Assembly: GCF_042680125.1 (NCBI RefSeq)
Contig: NZ_JBHTNY010000007.1
DNA length: 64,000 nt
Direction: 5' to 3' (one strand)
DNA from: Robinsoniella peoriensis
Lineage (GTDB): Bacteria > Bacillota > Clostridia > Lachnospirales > Lachnospiraceae
In this document: positions 52,188-60,735 of the stretch, one piece after another
How the letters are laid out: each line of letters begins with the position of its first letter
How positions within the stretch are numbered: the stretch's first letter is position 1
The notes under the pieces: model-generated
Database searches by the model: none
The model's input: only the letters and a program-made list of their open reading frames with translations
What the model was told of the DNA's origin: nothing
Translations under genes and position numbers: made by a program

Positions 52188-53180
52188 TCATACCTGACTC
52201 TCCAATATTTGTTTTGCTGATACTGCAATAATTTTCTTTTTCTTAGCTTTTGAATTTACAAAGGCATAGGCGATCAGAGCAATCATCAGAACTACACCCT
52301 GTACAATCGTCTGCACGTCAATAGGGATATTCAATACGGTAAGTCCGCTGTTCAGGGTTGCTATAATCAGCGTGCCCAATACGGTGCCTTTCATATCTCC
52401 GATTCCACCGTTGATACTGGTTCCGCCCAGAACAACTACCGTTATTACTTTCAGGTTAAAACTGGTTCCGGCATCATACTTAACACTGGTGAACCTTCCC
52501 AGCCATATAAAGGCTGCCAGTGCACAGATGAGACCACAAATTACATAAATCAGTATCTGCATCTTATCCGTATTCACACCGGAATATTTCGTTGCATTTT
52601 TATTCAACCCAATACTGTATAATTTTCTGCCAAAAGTAGTCTTACCCAGAAGAATAATGAAGAAAACAGCAAGTATCACATAAATCCAGATTTGCAGCGG
52701 AATCCCTGCAATGGAGGTATTTCCAAAAAAGTTCGTAAAGTCATAACTGTAAACACTGTCACCATGAGATATTCCTCTTGCCAGCCCCAGAAACAGATAC
52801 ATCGTCGCCAGCGTAGTCACCATCTCCGAAATTTTGGCTTTGGCTATGATAATACCGTTCACCAGTCCGCAGATTCCTCCTGTAAGGATCGTAACAATAA
52901 TTCCAGCTCCTGTTCCCATTCCGGCAGCTGCCATTCCGCCCATCATAGCGGAGAGAATCATGATGTTTCCTACCGAAAGATCAATGCCGCCCGTAATAAT
53001 AATCAACGTCATAGGCAGAGCAGCCATACCGATTTCTACAATATTTCGAAACATAACGTTTATAATGTATGCGGGTTTTAAAAACGACGGACTCCCTAGT
53101 GCGATTGCTGCAAATATCACAACCCAGATTAAAAACAGCGCCATATTAAACGTGACTTTATATTTTCTATTCTTTTCCAT
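52188..53180 (-). CDS. Sugar ABC importer permease (RbsC/LsrC-type), second subunit
   Basis: This 330-residue membrane protein has eight to ten predicted helices and the motifs of the branched-chain/ribose permease family (GGIDLSVGNIMILSAMMGG, VLGGTSINGGIGDMKGTVLG). Its ATG shares one base with the preceding permease stop, so the two are coupled and form a heterodimer. The system is complete: one double ATPase, two permeases and one binding protein, as in Lsr and Rha importers. Confidence 0.94.
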   Translation of the reverse strand: MEKNRKYKVTFNMALFLIWVVIFAAIALGSPSFLKPAYIINVMFRNIVEIGMAALPMTLIIITGGIDLSVGNIMILSAMMGGMAAAGMGTGAGIIVTILTGGICGLVNGIIIAKAKISEMVTTLATMYLFLGLARGISHGDSVYSYDFTNFFGNTSIAGIPLQIWIYVILAVFFIILLGKTTFGRKLYSIGLNKNATKYSGVNTDKMQILIYVICGLICALAAFIWLGRFTSVKYDAGTSFNLKVITVVVLGGTSINGGIGDMKGTVLGTLIIATLNSGLTVLNIPIDVQTIVQGVVLMIALIAYAFVNSKAKKKKIIAVSAKQILESQV

Positions 53181-54178
53181 TATGCTTCACCCCCAGCCTT
53201 ACAGATCACAGGGTTTGTAATGACCCTTTTTTTCTTGATATATCTGGCTGCCGTAACCAATACGGAGATGATAATAATTGCGCCTTTAATCGCATCTGAC
53301 CAATTTGGACTAATACCAAGATAGTTAATTGCCGGGGATATCATGGCAAGAATGAAAGCTCCAATAACCGTTCCGATTATTTTTCCCGAACCACCCGCCG
53401 TGCTGGTTCCTCCTAATACAACAGCTGCAATAAATGTCATCTCAAGACCACTTCCCATAGTGGTAGTAACTCTCTGCCCTGCCGTTGCTATAATTACTGC
53501 TGATATCCCAAATAAGGCACCTGCTATCGTATAAGTGAGCACTACAGTTTTATTTACATTTATACCAGCCAGTCTGGCACCGCCTTTATTGTTCCCAATA
53601 GCATAGATCTTCTTGGAAAATCTGGAGTACTTCATAAATAGCAAGGCTGCTGCCACCACAATCAGACATATAAGTACACTTGCCGGTATCATTCCGAAGA
53701 TTTTTGCATCGAATGCCAGCCAGGTAAAAGAAGCCGGCAAATCATAAATAGACCCTTCTACCGTAAGCGGCAGAATCCCCTGAAATATCTGGGTCGTCGC
53801 CAAAGTGGCTACAATTGCCGGAATCTTTAATTTTGTAATAAACAACCCGTTAAATGTGCTCAGGGCTGCTCCTATTACCATCGCTGCTGCCAGAAGAACA
53901 GCAAACGGTGCCCCCATCTTCCCGATAGCCGCTGTGCATATACAGATTACTGATATTAAAGCTCCTGTGGAAACATCGATATTCGATGTCAAAATAATCA
54001 TGTTCATACCTACTGCCGATATTAATATGTAACTGAAAGAATTCAATAAGCTCATCAGGTTATTTACGGTATAAAATCCTTTTGCAAAAATTGCAAGTCC
54101 AATCAATACTACTGCCAGAAAGACTGCCAGATAAAATTCTGTTGTTAAAAACGCTGCTTTTTTCTTATTATGATCCAT
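53180..54178 (-). CDS. Sugar ABC importer permease (RbsC/LsrC-type), first subunit
   Basis: This 332-residue membrane protein is homologous to the next permease, with TSNIDVSTGALISVICI, VVLGGTSTAGGSGKIIG and about nine predicted helices. The GGAGGGAGTAAA site stands before the ATG at 54178. It follows the ATPase gene by 44 bases. The substrate is set mainly by the binding protein and is unknown. Confidence 0.94.
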   Translation of the reverse strand: MDHNKKKAAFLTTEFYLAVFLAVVLIGLAIFAKGFYTVNNLMSLLNSFSYILISAVGMNMIILTSNIDVSTGALISVICICTAAIGKMGAPFAVLLAAAMVIGAALSTFNGLFITKLKIPAIVATLATTQIFQGILPLTVEGSIYDLPASFTWLAFDAKIFGMIPASVLICLIVVAAALLFMKYSRFSKKIYAIGNNKGGARLAGINVNKTVVLTYTIAGALFGISAVIIATAGQRVTTTMGSGLEMTFIAAVVLGGTSTAGGSGKIIGTVIGAFILAMISPAINYLGISPNWSDAIKGAIIIISVLVTAARYIKKKRVITNPVICKAGGEA

Positions 54179-54222
54179 TTTACTCCCTCCTTAAGCATAT
54201 CTTCAAAATGTTTGTGTCCGGC

Positions 54223-55740
54223 TTATGCCATTACCTGCTTTTTAGATTCCAGAGCTACTGTTAGTATCTTTTCCTGGGTCACTTCATCTCTGTCAAAACA
54301 ACCGGCGATATAACCGTCTTTCATTACATAAATCCGATCACACATTCCAAGCAGTTCCGGGAGTTCTGAGGAAATCATAATAATCGTCAGGCCTTTTTGT
54401 GTCAGATCACTGATAATCTTATGGATTTCTGCTTTTGCATTTACATCCACGCCTCTGGTTGGTTCGTCCAGTATTAAAATTTTAGGATTTAATGCCAGCG
54501 CTTTTGAAACAGATACCTTCTGCTGGTTTCCCCCTGACAAATTTGCAACCAGAAAATCAGCCTTTGGAGCTTTAATACCAACATCCTGTATATATTTTTC
54601 TCCAATTTCCTGCTCTTTTTTCGTGTGGATTATGCCCAGTTTACCAGCAAATTTTTCCAGTTGGGGCAGAGAGATATTCTGTTCAATACTCATATCAACA
54701 ATCAATCCGAATTTCCCACGATCTTCGGAAACATATACCAGTCCATTTGCCATAGCATCTTTATAGTCCCTGATCACGACCTCTTTTCCCTCTAGTATGA
54801 CTTTACCTGCAGCTTTTCCCGTAAAGCCGCAGAGGGACTCCATAAGCTCTGTCCTGCCAGCTCCTGCCAGACCTGCAAACCCGAGAATCTCTCCTTTATT
54901 TAAGGCAAAACTGATATCTTCTAAAAATCCATCGTCATAATAATGCTCTACACGAAGCAGTTCTTTTCCAATCTTAGCTTCTGCCTTGGGATAATAATTG
55001 CCCATCTTTCTTCCTACCATATCTGCCACAAGTTCATCTTTATTCGTACCGGATACCTCTTTAGTAGAAATATACTGACCATCACGGATCACCGTTACCC
55101 TGTCGCAAATCTCAAATATTTCTTCCAGACGGTGGCTGATATACACAATTCCCAGACCTTCTTTTTTCAGGTTTCCAATAATCTCAAACAGGGCACTGAC
55201 TTCTCTTTGGGTAAGAGATGCCGTAGGCTCATCAAATATAATGATATTAGCATCAAATGTAAGTGCTTTTGCAATTTCCACCATCTGCTTTTGAGCCATA
55301 CCCAAGGTTTTTATCGTTACATCCAGGCTCATCTGAGTATTCAGGCGTCTGAAAATCTCTTTTGCCCGTTTCTTCATCCCATCGTAATCAATGAAACTGA
55401 CAGGACCTATCCTTTTCGTTATCTCATGTCCCAGAAACAGATTATCCAGTACGGTCATTTCCTCAAAAAGGCTGGTTTCCTGAAAAATAATGGAAACTCC
55501 TTTCTGGTATGCTTCCATAGGATTCCCAAACGATTCCTCTTTTGCATTAACAACCATTGTTCCGCTATCCGGCTTATGCACTCCGCAAACCACTTTCATA
55601 AGCGTGGATTTTCCCGCTCCGTTCTCGCCGCAAATGGCATGTACTTCACCGCTTCGAAGTTCAAAATCAATGCCATTCAGGGCCAGGACCCCTGGAAAAG
55701 TTTTCACAATATCTCTAAGTTCCAATATTGTTTTTCCCAT
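54223..55740 (-). CDS. Sugar ABC importer double ATPase (RbsA/LsrA/RhaT-type)
   Basis: This 505-residue protein contains two ATPase domains in one chain. The first has Walker A GENGAGKST, a degenerate signature (LGMAQKQMVEIAKAL) and Walker B IIIFDEPTAS. The second has the degenerate GLAGAGRTE, the signature LSGGNQQKVSVSKAL and Walker B LILDEPTRG. This alternation is normal for RbsA-type proteins. The ATG at 55740 follows GGAGGAGGAACT; the seven earlier codons contain that site. It is the first gene of the importer operon, downstream of the shared regulatory element. Confidence 0.95.
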   Translation of the reverse strand: MGKTILELRDIVKTFPGVLALNGIDFELRSGEVHAICGENGAGKSTLMKVVCGVHKPDSGTMVVNAKEESFGNPMEAYQKGVSIIFQETSLFEEMTVLDNLFLGHEITKRIGPVSFIDYDGMKKRAKEIFRRLNTQMSLDVTIKTLGMAQKQMVEIAKALTFDANIIIFDEPTASLTQREVSALFEIIGNLKKEGLGIVYISHRLEEIFEICDRVTVIRDGQYISTKEVSGTNKDELVADMVGRKMGNYYPKAEAKIGKELLRVEHYYDDGFLEDISFALNKGEILGFAGLAGAGRTELMESLCGFTGKAAGKVILEGKEVVIRDYKDAMANGLVYVSEDRGKFGLIVDMSIEQNISLPQLEKFAGKLGIIHTKKEQEIGEKYIQDVGIKAPKADFLVANLSGGNQQKVSVSKALALNPKILILDEPTRGVDVNAKAEIHKIISDLTQKGLTIIMISSELPELLGMCDRIYVMKDGYIAGCFDRDEVTQEKILTVALESKKQVMA

Positions 55741-55787
55741 AGTTCCTCCTCCAATCTTCATATGCTGTCTCTTTCTTAACTGTCTTT

Positions 55788-55851
55788 ATCTTATCAAGAG
55801 CAGAAGAAAAGGTACATGTAAAATCAAAAAGGGTTTATATAAAATACAAAA
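55788..55851 (-). promoter_or_regulatory. Promoter and direct-repeat element of the sugar importer operon
   Basis: A -10 box TAAGAT (55788-55793) lies 23 bases downstream of TTTACA. Two copies of ATTTTAYAT start 21 bases apart (plus-strand positions 55837-55845 and 55816-55824). Element 55806-55851 nearly duplicates 47171-47216. The -35 is poor (TGTACC), as expected when an activator recruits RNA polymerase. Confidence 0.78.
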
Positions 55852-55887
55852 GCCCCCGGACAGAAGATTTTACTCTTTGTCCAGGGA
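55844..55887 (-). terminator. Terminator after the acyltransferase gene, touching the importer's activator site
   Basis: CCCTGGACA pairs with TGTCCGGGG (one bulge) and is followed on the minus strand by GCTTTTGTATTTT. The T-rich part is the same DNA as the upstream half of the importer's direct-repeat element. Confidence 0.7.
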
Positions 55888-55923
55888 CACTTATCATTGA
55901 CTGCCGGCTTTGCGGCACCCCTT

Positions 55924-56955
55924 TTATACCTGTTGTTTTTTCTTACCTCTGCATAACACATTCGCTAAGGGATACTCCACGCACAAATACATCAGTAACC
56001 CCACCGCCACTGTAAAGATCACAAAAAGCGTCATCACAAACTCTCCGCCCTTTTTAGGAATAAAGGCAAAAAACGCAAACTGGTACAAATATATTGAATA
56101 AGAGGCTGCAGAAAGCGCAATTATTATCGTACGCAATGAATTTTTAACGTTTATTTTTGGCATCCACAAAAACCCAAGAGCAATTGCTACACCAGATATC
56201 GACTTATATGCATCGTAAGTTAAAAAGGGATTAGATTTTATGAACATCATTCCTATTCCGCCTAAAAACAATAAAATGCCAATAACCCTTGGAACCTTGA
56301 CTCCTTTTAAATATGCAGCCAGCATCCCAACTAAGAAGCATGGCAGCATCGCTATGTATTCCATATTACTAAAAAAAGTAATCCAGGTTAAGGGGAAGAG
56401 AAGTATACATGCTAATATCGCAGCTACTTTTTTTGCTGTCGCTGAAAGCTTCAGCCATAAAACAGCTTTTTTGCAAACTAAAAAAATAAAAGGTACCATT
56501 AAGTAAAAGATCATCTGAACGCTGATATACCAGTAAAAACCTTTTATTTTTGCAACTGTTTCCATGCTAAATGCATGAACAAATAATAAATGTGCTACCA
56601 CATCCTTAAATTCATATGGCTGTGGTTTCAAATTATTTGCCATGAAAATACAGCAGATTAATATAGATATATAATACGCCGGTGCGATCCGAAGAAATCT
56701 TGTTAAATAAAAACTTTTTAATCTTTTACCGGTAGGTAACCCCTCTAACCTCTGATAACTGCCTACCATACAATATCCCGAAATCACAAACATAATTATT
56801 ACACCAATGACACCCCATTTTGCAAAACCATCCAGGTTAAATATCCCTACAATATATTCCGGTCTGCGCATTCGTTTCCATATGTGATAATAGGTCACAC
56901 CCACTATTGCGAATATCCTTGCCAAGTCAATATTAAGCGATCTTTCATCCTTCAT
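55924..56955 (-). CDS. Membrane acyltransferase, acyltransferase 3 family
   Basis: This 343-residue protein has about ten predicted helices and the family's N-terminal histidine motif (LNIDLARIFAIVGVTYYHIWK) plus FYLTRFLRIAPAYY. Members O-acetylate surface polysaccharides, peptidoglycan or small molecules; the acceptor here is unknown. The ATG at 56955 follows GAGAGG by about eight bases; a TTG two codons earlier is the alternative. It lies between the rpoC terminator and the importer operon, with its own terminator, so it is probably a single-gene unit. Confidence 0.88.
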   Translation of the reverse strand: MKDERSLNIDLARIFAIVGVTYYHIWKRMRRPEYIVGIFNLDGFAKWGVIGVIIMFVISGYCMVGSYQRLEGLPTGKRLKSFYLTRFLRIAPAYYISILICCIFMANNLKPQPYEFKDVVAHLLFVHAFSMETVAKIKGFYWYISVQMIFYLMVPFIFLVCKKAVLWLKLSATAKKVAAILACILLFPLTWITFFSNMEYIAMLPCFLVGMLAAYLKGVKVPRVIGILLFLGGIGMMFIKSNPFLTYDAYKSISGVAIALGFLWMPKINVKNSLRTIIIALSAASYSIYLYQFAFFAFIPKKGGEFVMTLFVIFTVAVGLLMYLCVEYPLANVLCRGKKKQQV

Positions 56956-56975
56956 ATCCAAAACCTCTCCCTTAG

Positions 56976-57013
56976 AAAAATGGCATGCTATAGTTCACAC
57001 CATAACATGCCAT
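56976..57013 (-). terminator. Terminator after rpoC
   Basis: ATGGCATG pairs with CATGCCAT, extended by TA pairs and one wobble, around a loop of about nine bases. It is followed by TTTTTC on the minus strand, a few bases past the rpoC stop. It ends the rpoB-rpoC transcript before the inserted genes. Confidence 0.88.
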
Positions 57014-57019
57014 AATTAC

Positions 57020-60000
57020 TTATTCTTCTGTAGCAGATACCAAATCTTCTTCACCCAGATCATCCAGATCTAAATCATCTGATAAATCAAGGCCCAGATC
57101 CAGATCGTCATCATCATCAAAATCTTCATCCTCATAAACCTGATCCAGTGTATAATCTGTATCCAGTTTTACATTACGGTATCTCTTCATGCCTGTTCCG
57201 GCCGGAATTAATTTACCGATTATAACATTTTCTTTTAATCCGATAAGCGGATCAATCTTACCTTTGATTGCTGCTTCTGTCAGTACCTTCGTCGTTTCCT
57301 GGAAAGATGCTGCTGATAAGAAGGAGTTGGTTGCAAGAGATGCTTTTGTTATACCAAGCATTACCTGTTTTCCGTCTGCAGGCATCTTGCCTTCTTCTAC
57401 TAATGCATCATTTACATCTTCAAAGTCAAGAATATCTACCAGTGTACCAGGCAGTAATTCAGAATCACCATTATCCTCAATTCTGATCTTCTTCAGCATC
57501 TGACGAACAATAACTTCGATATGCTTATCATTGATCTCAACACCCTGTAAACGGTAAACACGCTGAACTTCCTGAATCATGTAATCCTGTACAGCACGAA
57601 CACCTTTGATCTTCAGGATATCATGTGGATTTACGCTACCTTCTGTCAGCTCATCACCGGCTTCCAATAATGCACCGTCCTGTACCTTGATTCTGGATCC
57701 ATAAGGAATCAGATATGTCTTAGCTTCACCGCTTTCATCGTTTGTCACAATAATCTCGCGTTTTTTCTTGGTATCCTTAATGTTTGCAATACCAGGAATT
57801 TCTGTAATAATAGCAAGACCTTTTGGCTTTCTTGCCTCAAAAAGCTCCTCGACACGGGGAAGACCCTGTGTAATATCGCCGCCGGCCACACCACCGGTAT
57901 GGAACGTACGCATGGTAAGCTGTGTTCCAGGTTCTCCGATAGACTGAGCTGCAATAATACCTACGGATTCACCTACCTGAACTGCTTCGCCTGTTGCAAG
58001 GTTGGATCCATAACATTTCGCACATACACCGATATGTGATTTACATGTCAGTATCGTACGGATCTTAATCTTGTCAAATGGTTTTCCATTTGCATCCACA
58101 CCTTCGTTCATGATACGTGCCGCACGTCTTGGGGTAATCATATGGTTTGCTTTTACGAGAACTTCACCATCTTTATTTGTAAGAGTTTCGCAGGCAAATC
58201 TACCTGTAATTCTCTCCTGCAGGCTTTCAATTTCTTCTTTTCCGTCCATGAATGCTTTTACATACATACCCGGAATTTCTTTTCCTTCACAACAGTCAAC
58301 TTCACGGATAATCAAGTCCTGGGAAACGTCAACCAGACGTCTGGTCAGGTATCCGGAATCGGCTGTACGAAGAGCAGTATCAGACAGACCTTTACGAGCA
58401 CCATGTGCAGACATAAAGTACTCCAATACGTCAAGTCCTTCACGGAAGTTTGACTTGATAGGCAGCTCGATTGTATGACCGGTTGTATCCGCCATCAAAC
58501 CACGCATACCGGCAAGCTGTTTAATCTGCTTGTCAGAACCACGGGCTCCTGAGTCAGCCATCATATAGATGTTATTGTACTTATCAAGACCGTCTAACAG
58601 CGCCTTGGTCAGAATATCATCGGTGTTCTTCCATGTTTCCACAACTTCTTTATAACGCTCTTCTTCCGTGATCAGACCACGTTTGAAGTTCTTTGTAATT
58701 CTATCTACCGTATCCTGTGCCTGCTGAATCAGCTGCGGTTTTTCAGGAGGTACTGTCATATCGGAAATGGATACGGTCATCGCTGCCCTGGTAGAGTACT
58801 TGTAACCCATAGCCTTGATATCATCAAGTGCTTCAGCAGTCTTGGTTGCTCCGTGAGTATTGATGATTTTCTCCAGAATCTGTTTTAATCCTTTTTTACC
58901 TACGTGGAAATCTACTTCCAGCTTCAGTGCATTTTCCGGAATATCACGGTTTACAAAACCTAAATCCTGAGGAAGAATTTCATTAAAGATGAAACGTCCC
59001 AACGTAGATTCTACATTTCCGGTAAGCCTGCTTCCATCCGGCATGATCTTTGTCATACGAACCGTAATTCTGGTCTGTAATGTCAAAGCCTTATTTTCAT
59101 AAGCAAGGATTGCTTCGTTTACGCTTTTAAATACTTTGCCTTCTCCAAGTGCACCTGGTCTCTCCTGTGTCAGATAGTAGATACCAAGGACCATATCCTG
59201 TGAAGGTACGGCAACGGGACCACCATCGGATGGTTTTAACAGGTTGTTTGGAGACAACAGTAAGAAACGGCATTCTGCCTGTGCTTCCACAGACAATGGA
59301 AGATGGACAGCCATCTGGTCACCATCGAAGTCAGCATTAAACGCTGTACATACCAATGGATGAAGCTTGATCGCCTTACCTTCTACCAATATAGGCTCAA
59401 ATGCCTGAATACCAAGTCTGTGAAGTGTGGGGGCACGGTTTAACATAACCGGGTGTTCTTTGATAACTTCTTCCAGAACATCCCAGACTTCCGGCTGAAG
59501 TCTTTCTACCATCTTCTTCGCATTCTTAATATTGTGAGAAGTACCGTTTGCTACTAATTCTTTCATAACGAAAGGTTTGAATAATTCAATTGCCATTTCT
59601 TTTGGCAGACCGCACTGGTAAATCTTAAGTTCCGGTCCAACAACGATAACAGAACGTCCTGAATAGTCAACACGTTTTCCAAGTAAGTTCTGACGGAAAC
59701 GTCCGGATTTACCCTTTAACATGTCTGATAAGGATTTAAGGGCTCTGTTACCCGGTCCTGTTACCGGACGTCCACGACGTCCATTATCAATTAAAGCATC
59801 AACCGCTTCCTGAAGCATACGCTTTTCATTACGAACGATAATATCAGGTGCACCTAATTCCAAAAGTCTTTTCAGACGGTTATTACGGTTGATGATTCTT
59901 CTATATAAGTCATTCAGGTCAGATGTGGCAAAACGTCCGCCATCCAGCTGAACCATAGGACGTAAATCCGGCGGAATAACAGGAACAACTGTCATGATCA

Positions 60001-60700
60001 TCCACTCCGGTCTGTTTCCTGAGCCACGGAAAGCTTCTACAACTTCCAGTCTTTTAATGATTCTGGCTCTTTTCTGACCGGTAGAATCCTTCAGTCCTCT
60101 TTTTAATTCAACGGATTCCTTTTCCATGTTAATCGCTTCTAACAGTTCCTTAATGGATTCTGCTCCCATGCCTACACGGAAAGTGTTTCCCCATTTTTCT
60201 TTCGCTTCCTGGAACTCTTTTTCTGTCAGAACCTGTTTGTACTGTAAATCTGTAGTTCCTTTATCCAACACAATATAATTGGCAAAGTACAATACTTTTT
60301 CCAATACTCTGGGAGACAGATCCAGAATTAATCCCATTCTGGAAGGGATTCCCTTAAAATACCAGATGTGGGAAACAGGAGCTGCAAGCTCAATGTGTCC
60401 CATACGTTCTCTACGAACGCTGGCTTTGGTTACTTCTACGCCGCATCGGTCGCAGACTACACCTTTATAACGGATTTTCTTATATTTACCGCAGTGGCAC
60501 TCCCAGTCCTTGCTGGGACCGAAAATACGCTCGCAGAATAATCCGTCTTTTTCTGGTTTCAGGGTTCTATAATTAATCGTTTCTGGTTTTTTAACTTCTC
60601 CTCTGGACCACTCTCTGATCTTATCCGGAGATGCTAAACCAATTTTGATTGCATCAAAAGTCATTGGCTGATACGTTTCATTGTTTGTTGTTTCAGGCAT
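57020..60700 (-). CDS. rpoC: DNA-directed RNA polymerase subunit beta-prime
   Basis: This 1226-residue subunit holds the catalytic magnesium site, NADFDGDQM near residue 450. It also shows the N-terminal zinc site (CHCGKYKKIRYKGVVCDRCG), the bridge-helix region GARKGLSDTALRTADSGYLTR and the C-terminal zinc/trigger part around CRSCYGSNLATG-like CAKCYGSN. The tail is very acidic (DFDDDDDLDLGLDLSDDLDL). The ATG at 60700 follows AAAGGAG. The gene lies 35 bases downstream of rpoB and ends at a strong terminator instead of running into rpsL. Confidence 0.99.
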   Translation of the reverse strand: MPETTNNETYQPMTFDAIKIGLASPDKIREWSRGEVKKPETINYRTLKPEKDGLFCERIFGPSKDWECHCGKYKKIRYKGVVCDRCGVEVTKASVRRERMGHIELAAPVSHIWYFKGIPSRMGLILDLSPRVLEKVLYFANYIVLDKGTTDLQYKQVLTEKEFQEAKEKWGNTFRVGMGAESIKELLEAINMEKESVELKRGLKDSTGQKRARIIKRLEVVEAFRGSGNRPEWMIMTVVPVIPPDLRPMVQLDGGRFATSDLNDLYRRIINRNNRLKRLLELGAPDIIVRNEKRMLQEAVDALIDNGRRGRPVTGPGNRALKSLSDMLKGKSGRFRQNLLGKRVDYSGRSVIVVGPELKIYQCGLPKEMAIELFKPFVMKELVANGTSHNIKNAKKMVERLQPEVWDVLEEVIKEHPVMLNRAPTLHRLGIQAFEPILVEGKAIKLHPLVCTAFNADFDGDQMAVHLPLSVEAQAECRFLLLSPNNLLKPSDGGPVAVPSQDMVLGIYYLTQERPGALGEGKVFKSVNEAILAYENKALTLQTRITVRMTKIMPDGSRLTGNVESTLGRFIFNEILPQDLGFVNRDIPENALKLEVDFHVGKKGLKQILEKIINTHGATKTAEALDDIKAMGYKYSTRAAMTVSISDMTVPPEKPQLIQQAQDTVDRITKNFKRGLITEEERYKEVVETWKNTDDILTKALLDGLDKYNNIYMMADSGARGSDKQIKQLAGMRGLMADTTGHTIELPIKSNFREGLDVLEYFMSAHGARKGLSDTALRTADSGYLTRRLVDVSQDLIIREVDCCEGKEIPGMYVKAFMDGKEEIESLQERITGRFACETLTNKDGEVLVKANHMITPRRAARIMNEGVDANGKPFDKIKIRTILTCKSHIGVCAKCYGSNLATGEAVQVGESVGIIAAQSIGEPGTQLTMRTFHTGGVAGGDITQGLPRVEELFEARKPKGLAIITEIPGIANIKDTKKKREIIVTNDESGEAKTYLIPYGSRIKVQDGALLEAGDELTEGSVNPHDILKIKGVRAVQDYMIQEVQRVYRLQGVEINDKHIEVIVRQMLKKIRIEDNGDSELLPGTLVDILDFEDVNDALVEEGKMPADGKQVMLGITKASLATNSFLSAASFQETTKVLTEAAIKGKIDPLIGLKENVIIGKLIPAGTGMKRYRNVKLDTDYTLDQVYEDEDFDDDDDLDLGLDLSDDLDLDDLGEEDLVSATEE

Positions 60701-60735
60701 TGATGGTACTCCTTTCCATTGTTAGCTACCTACAT

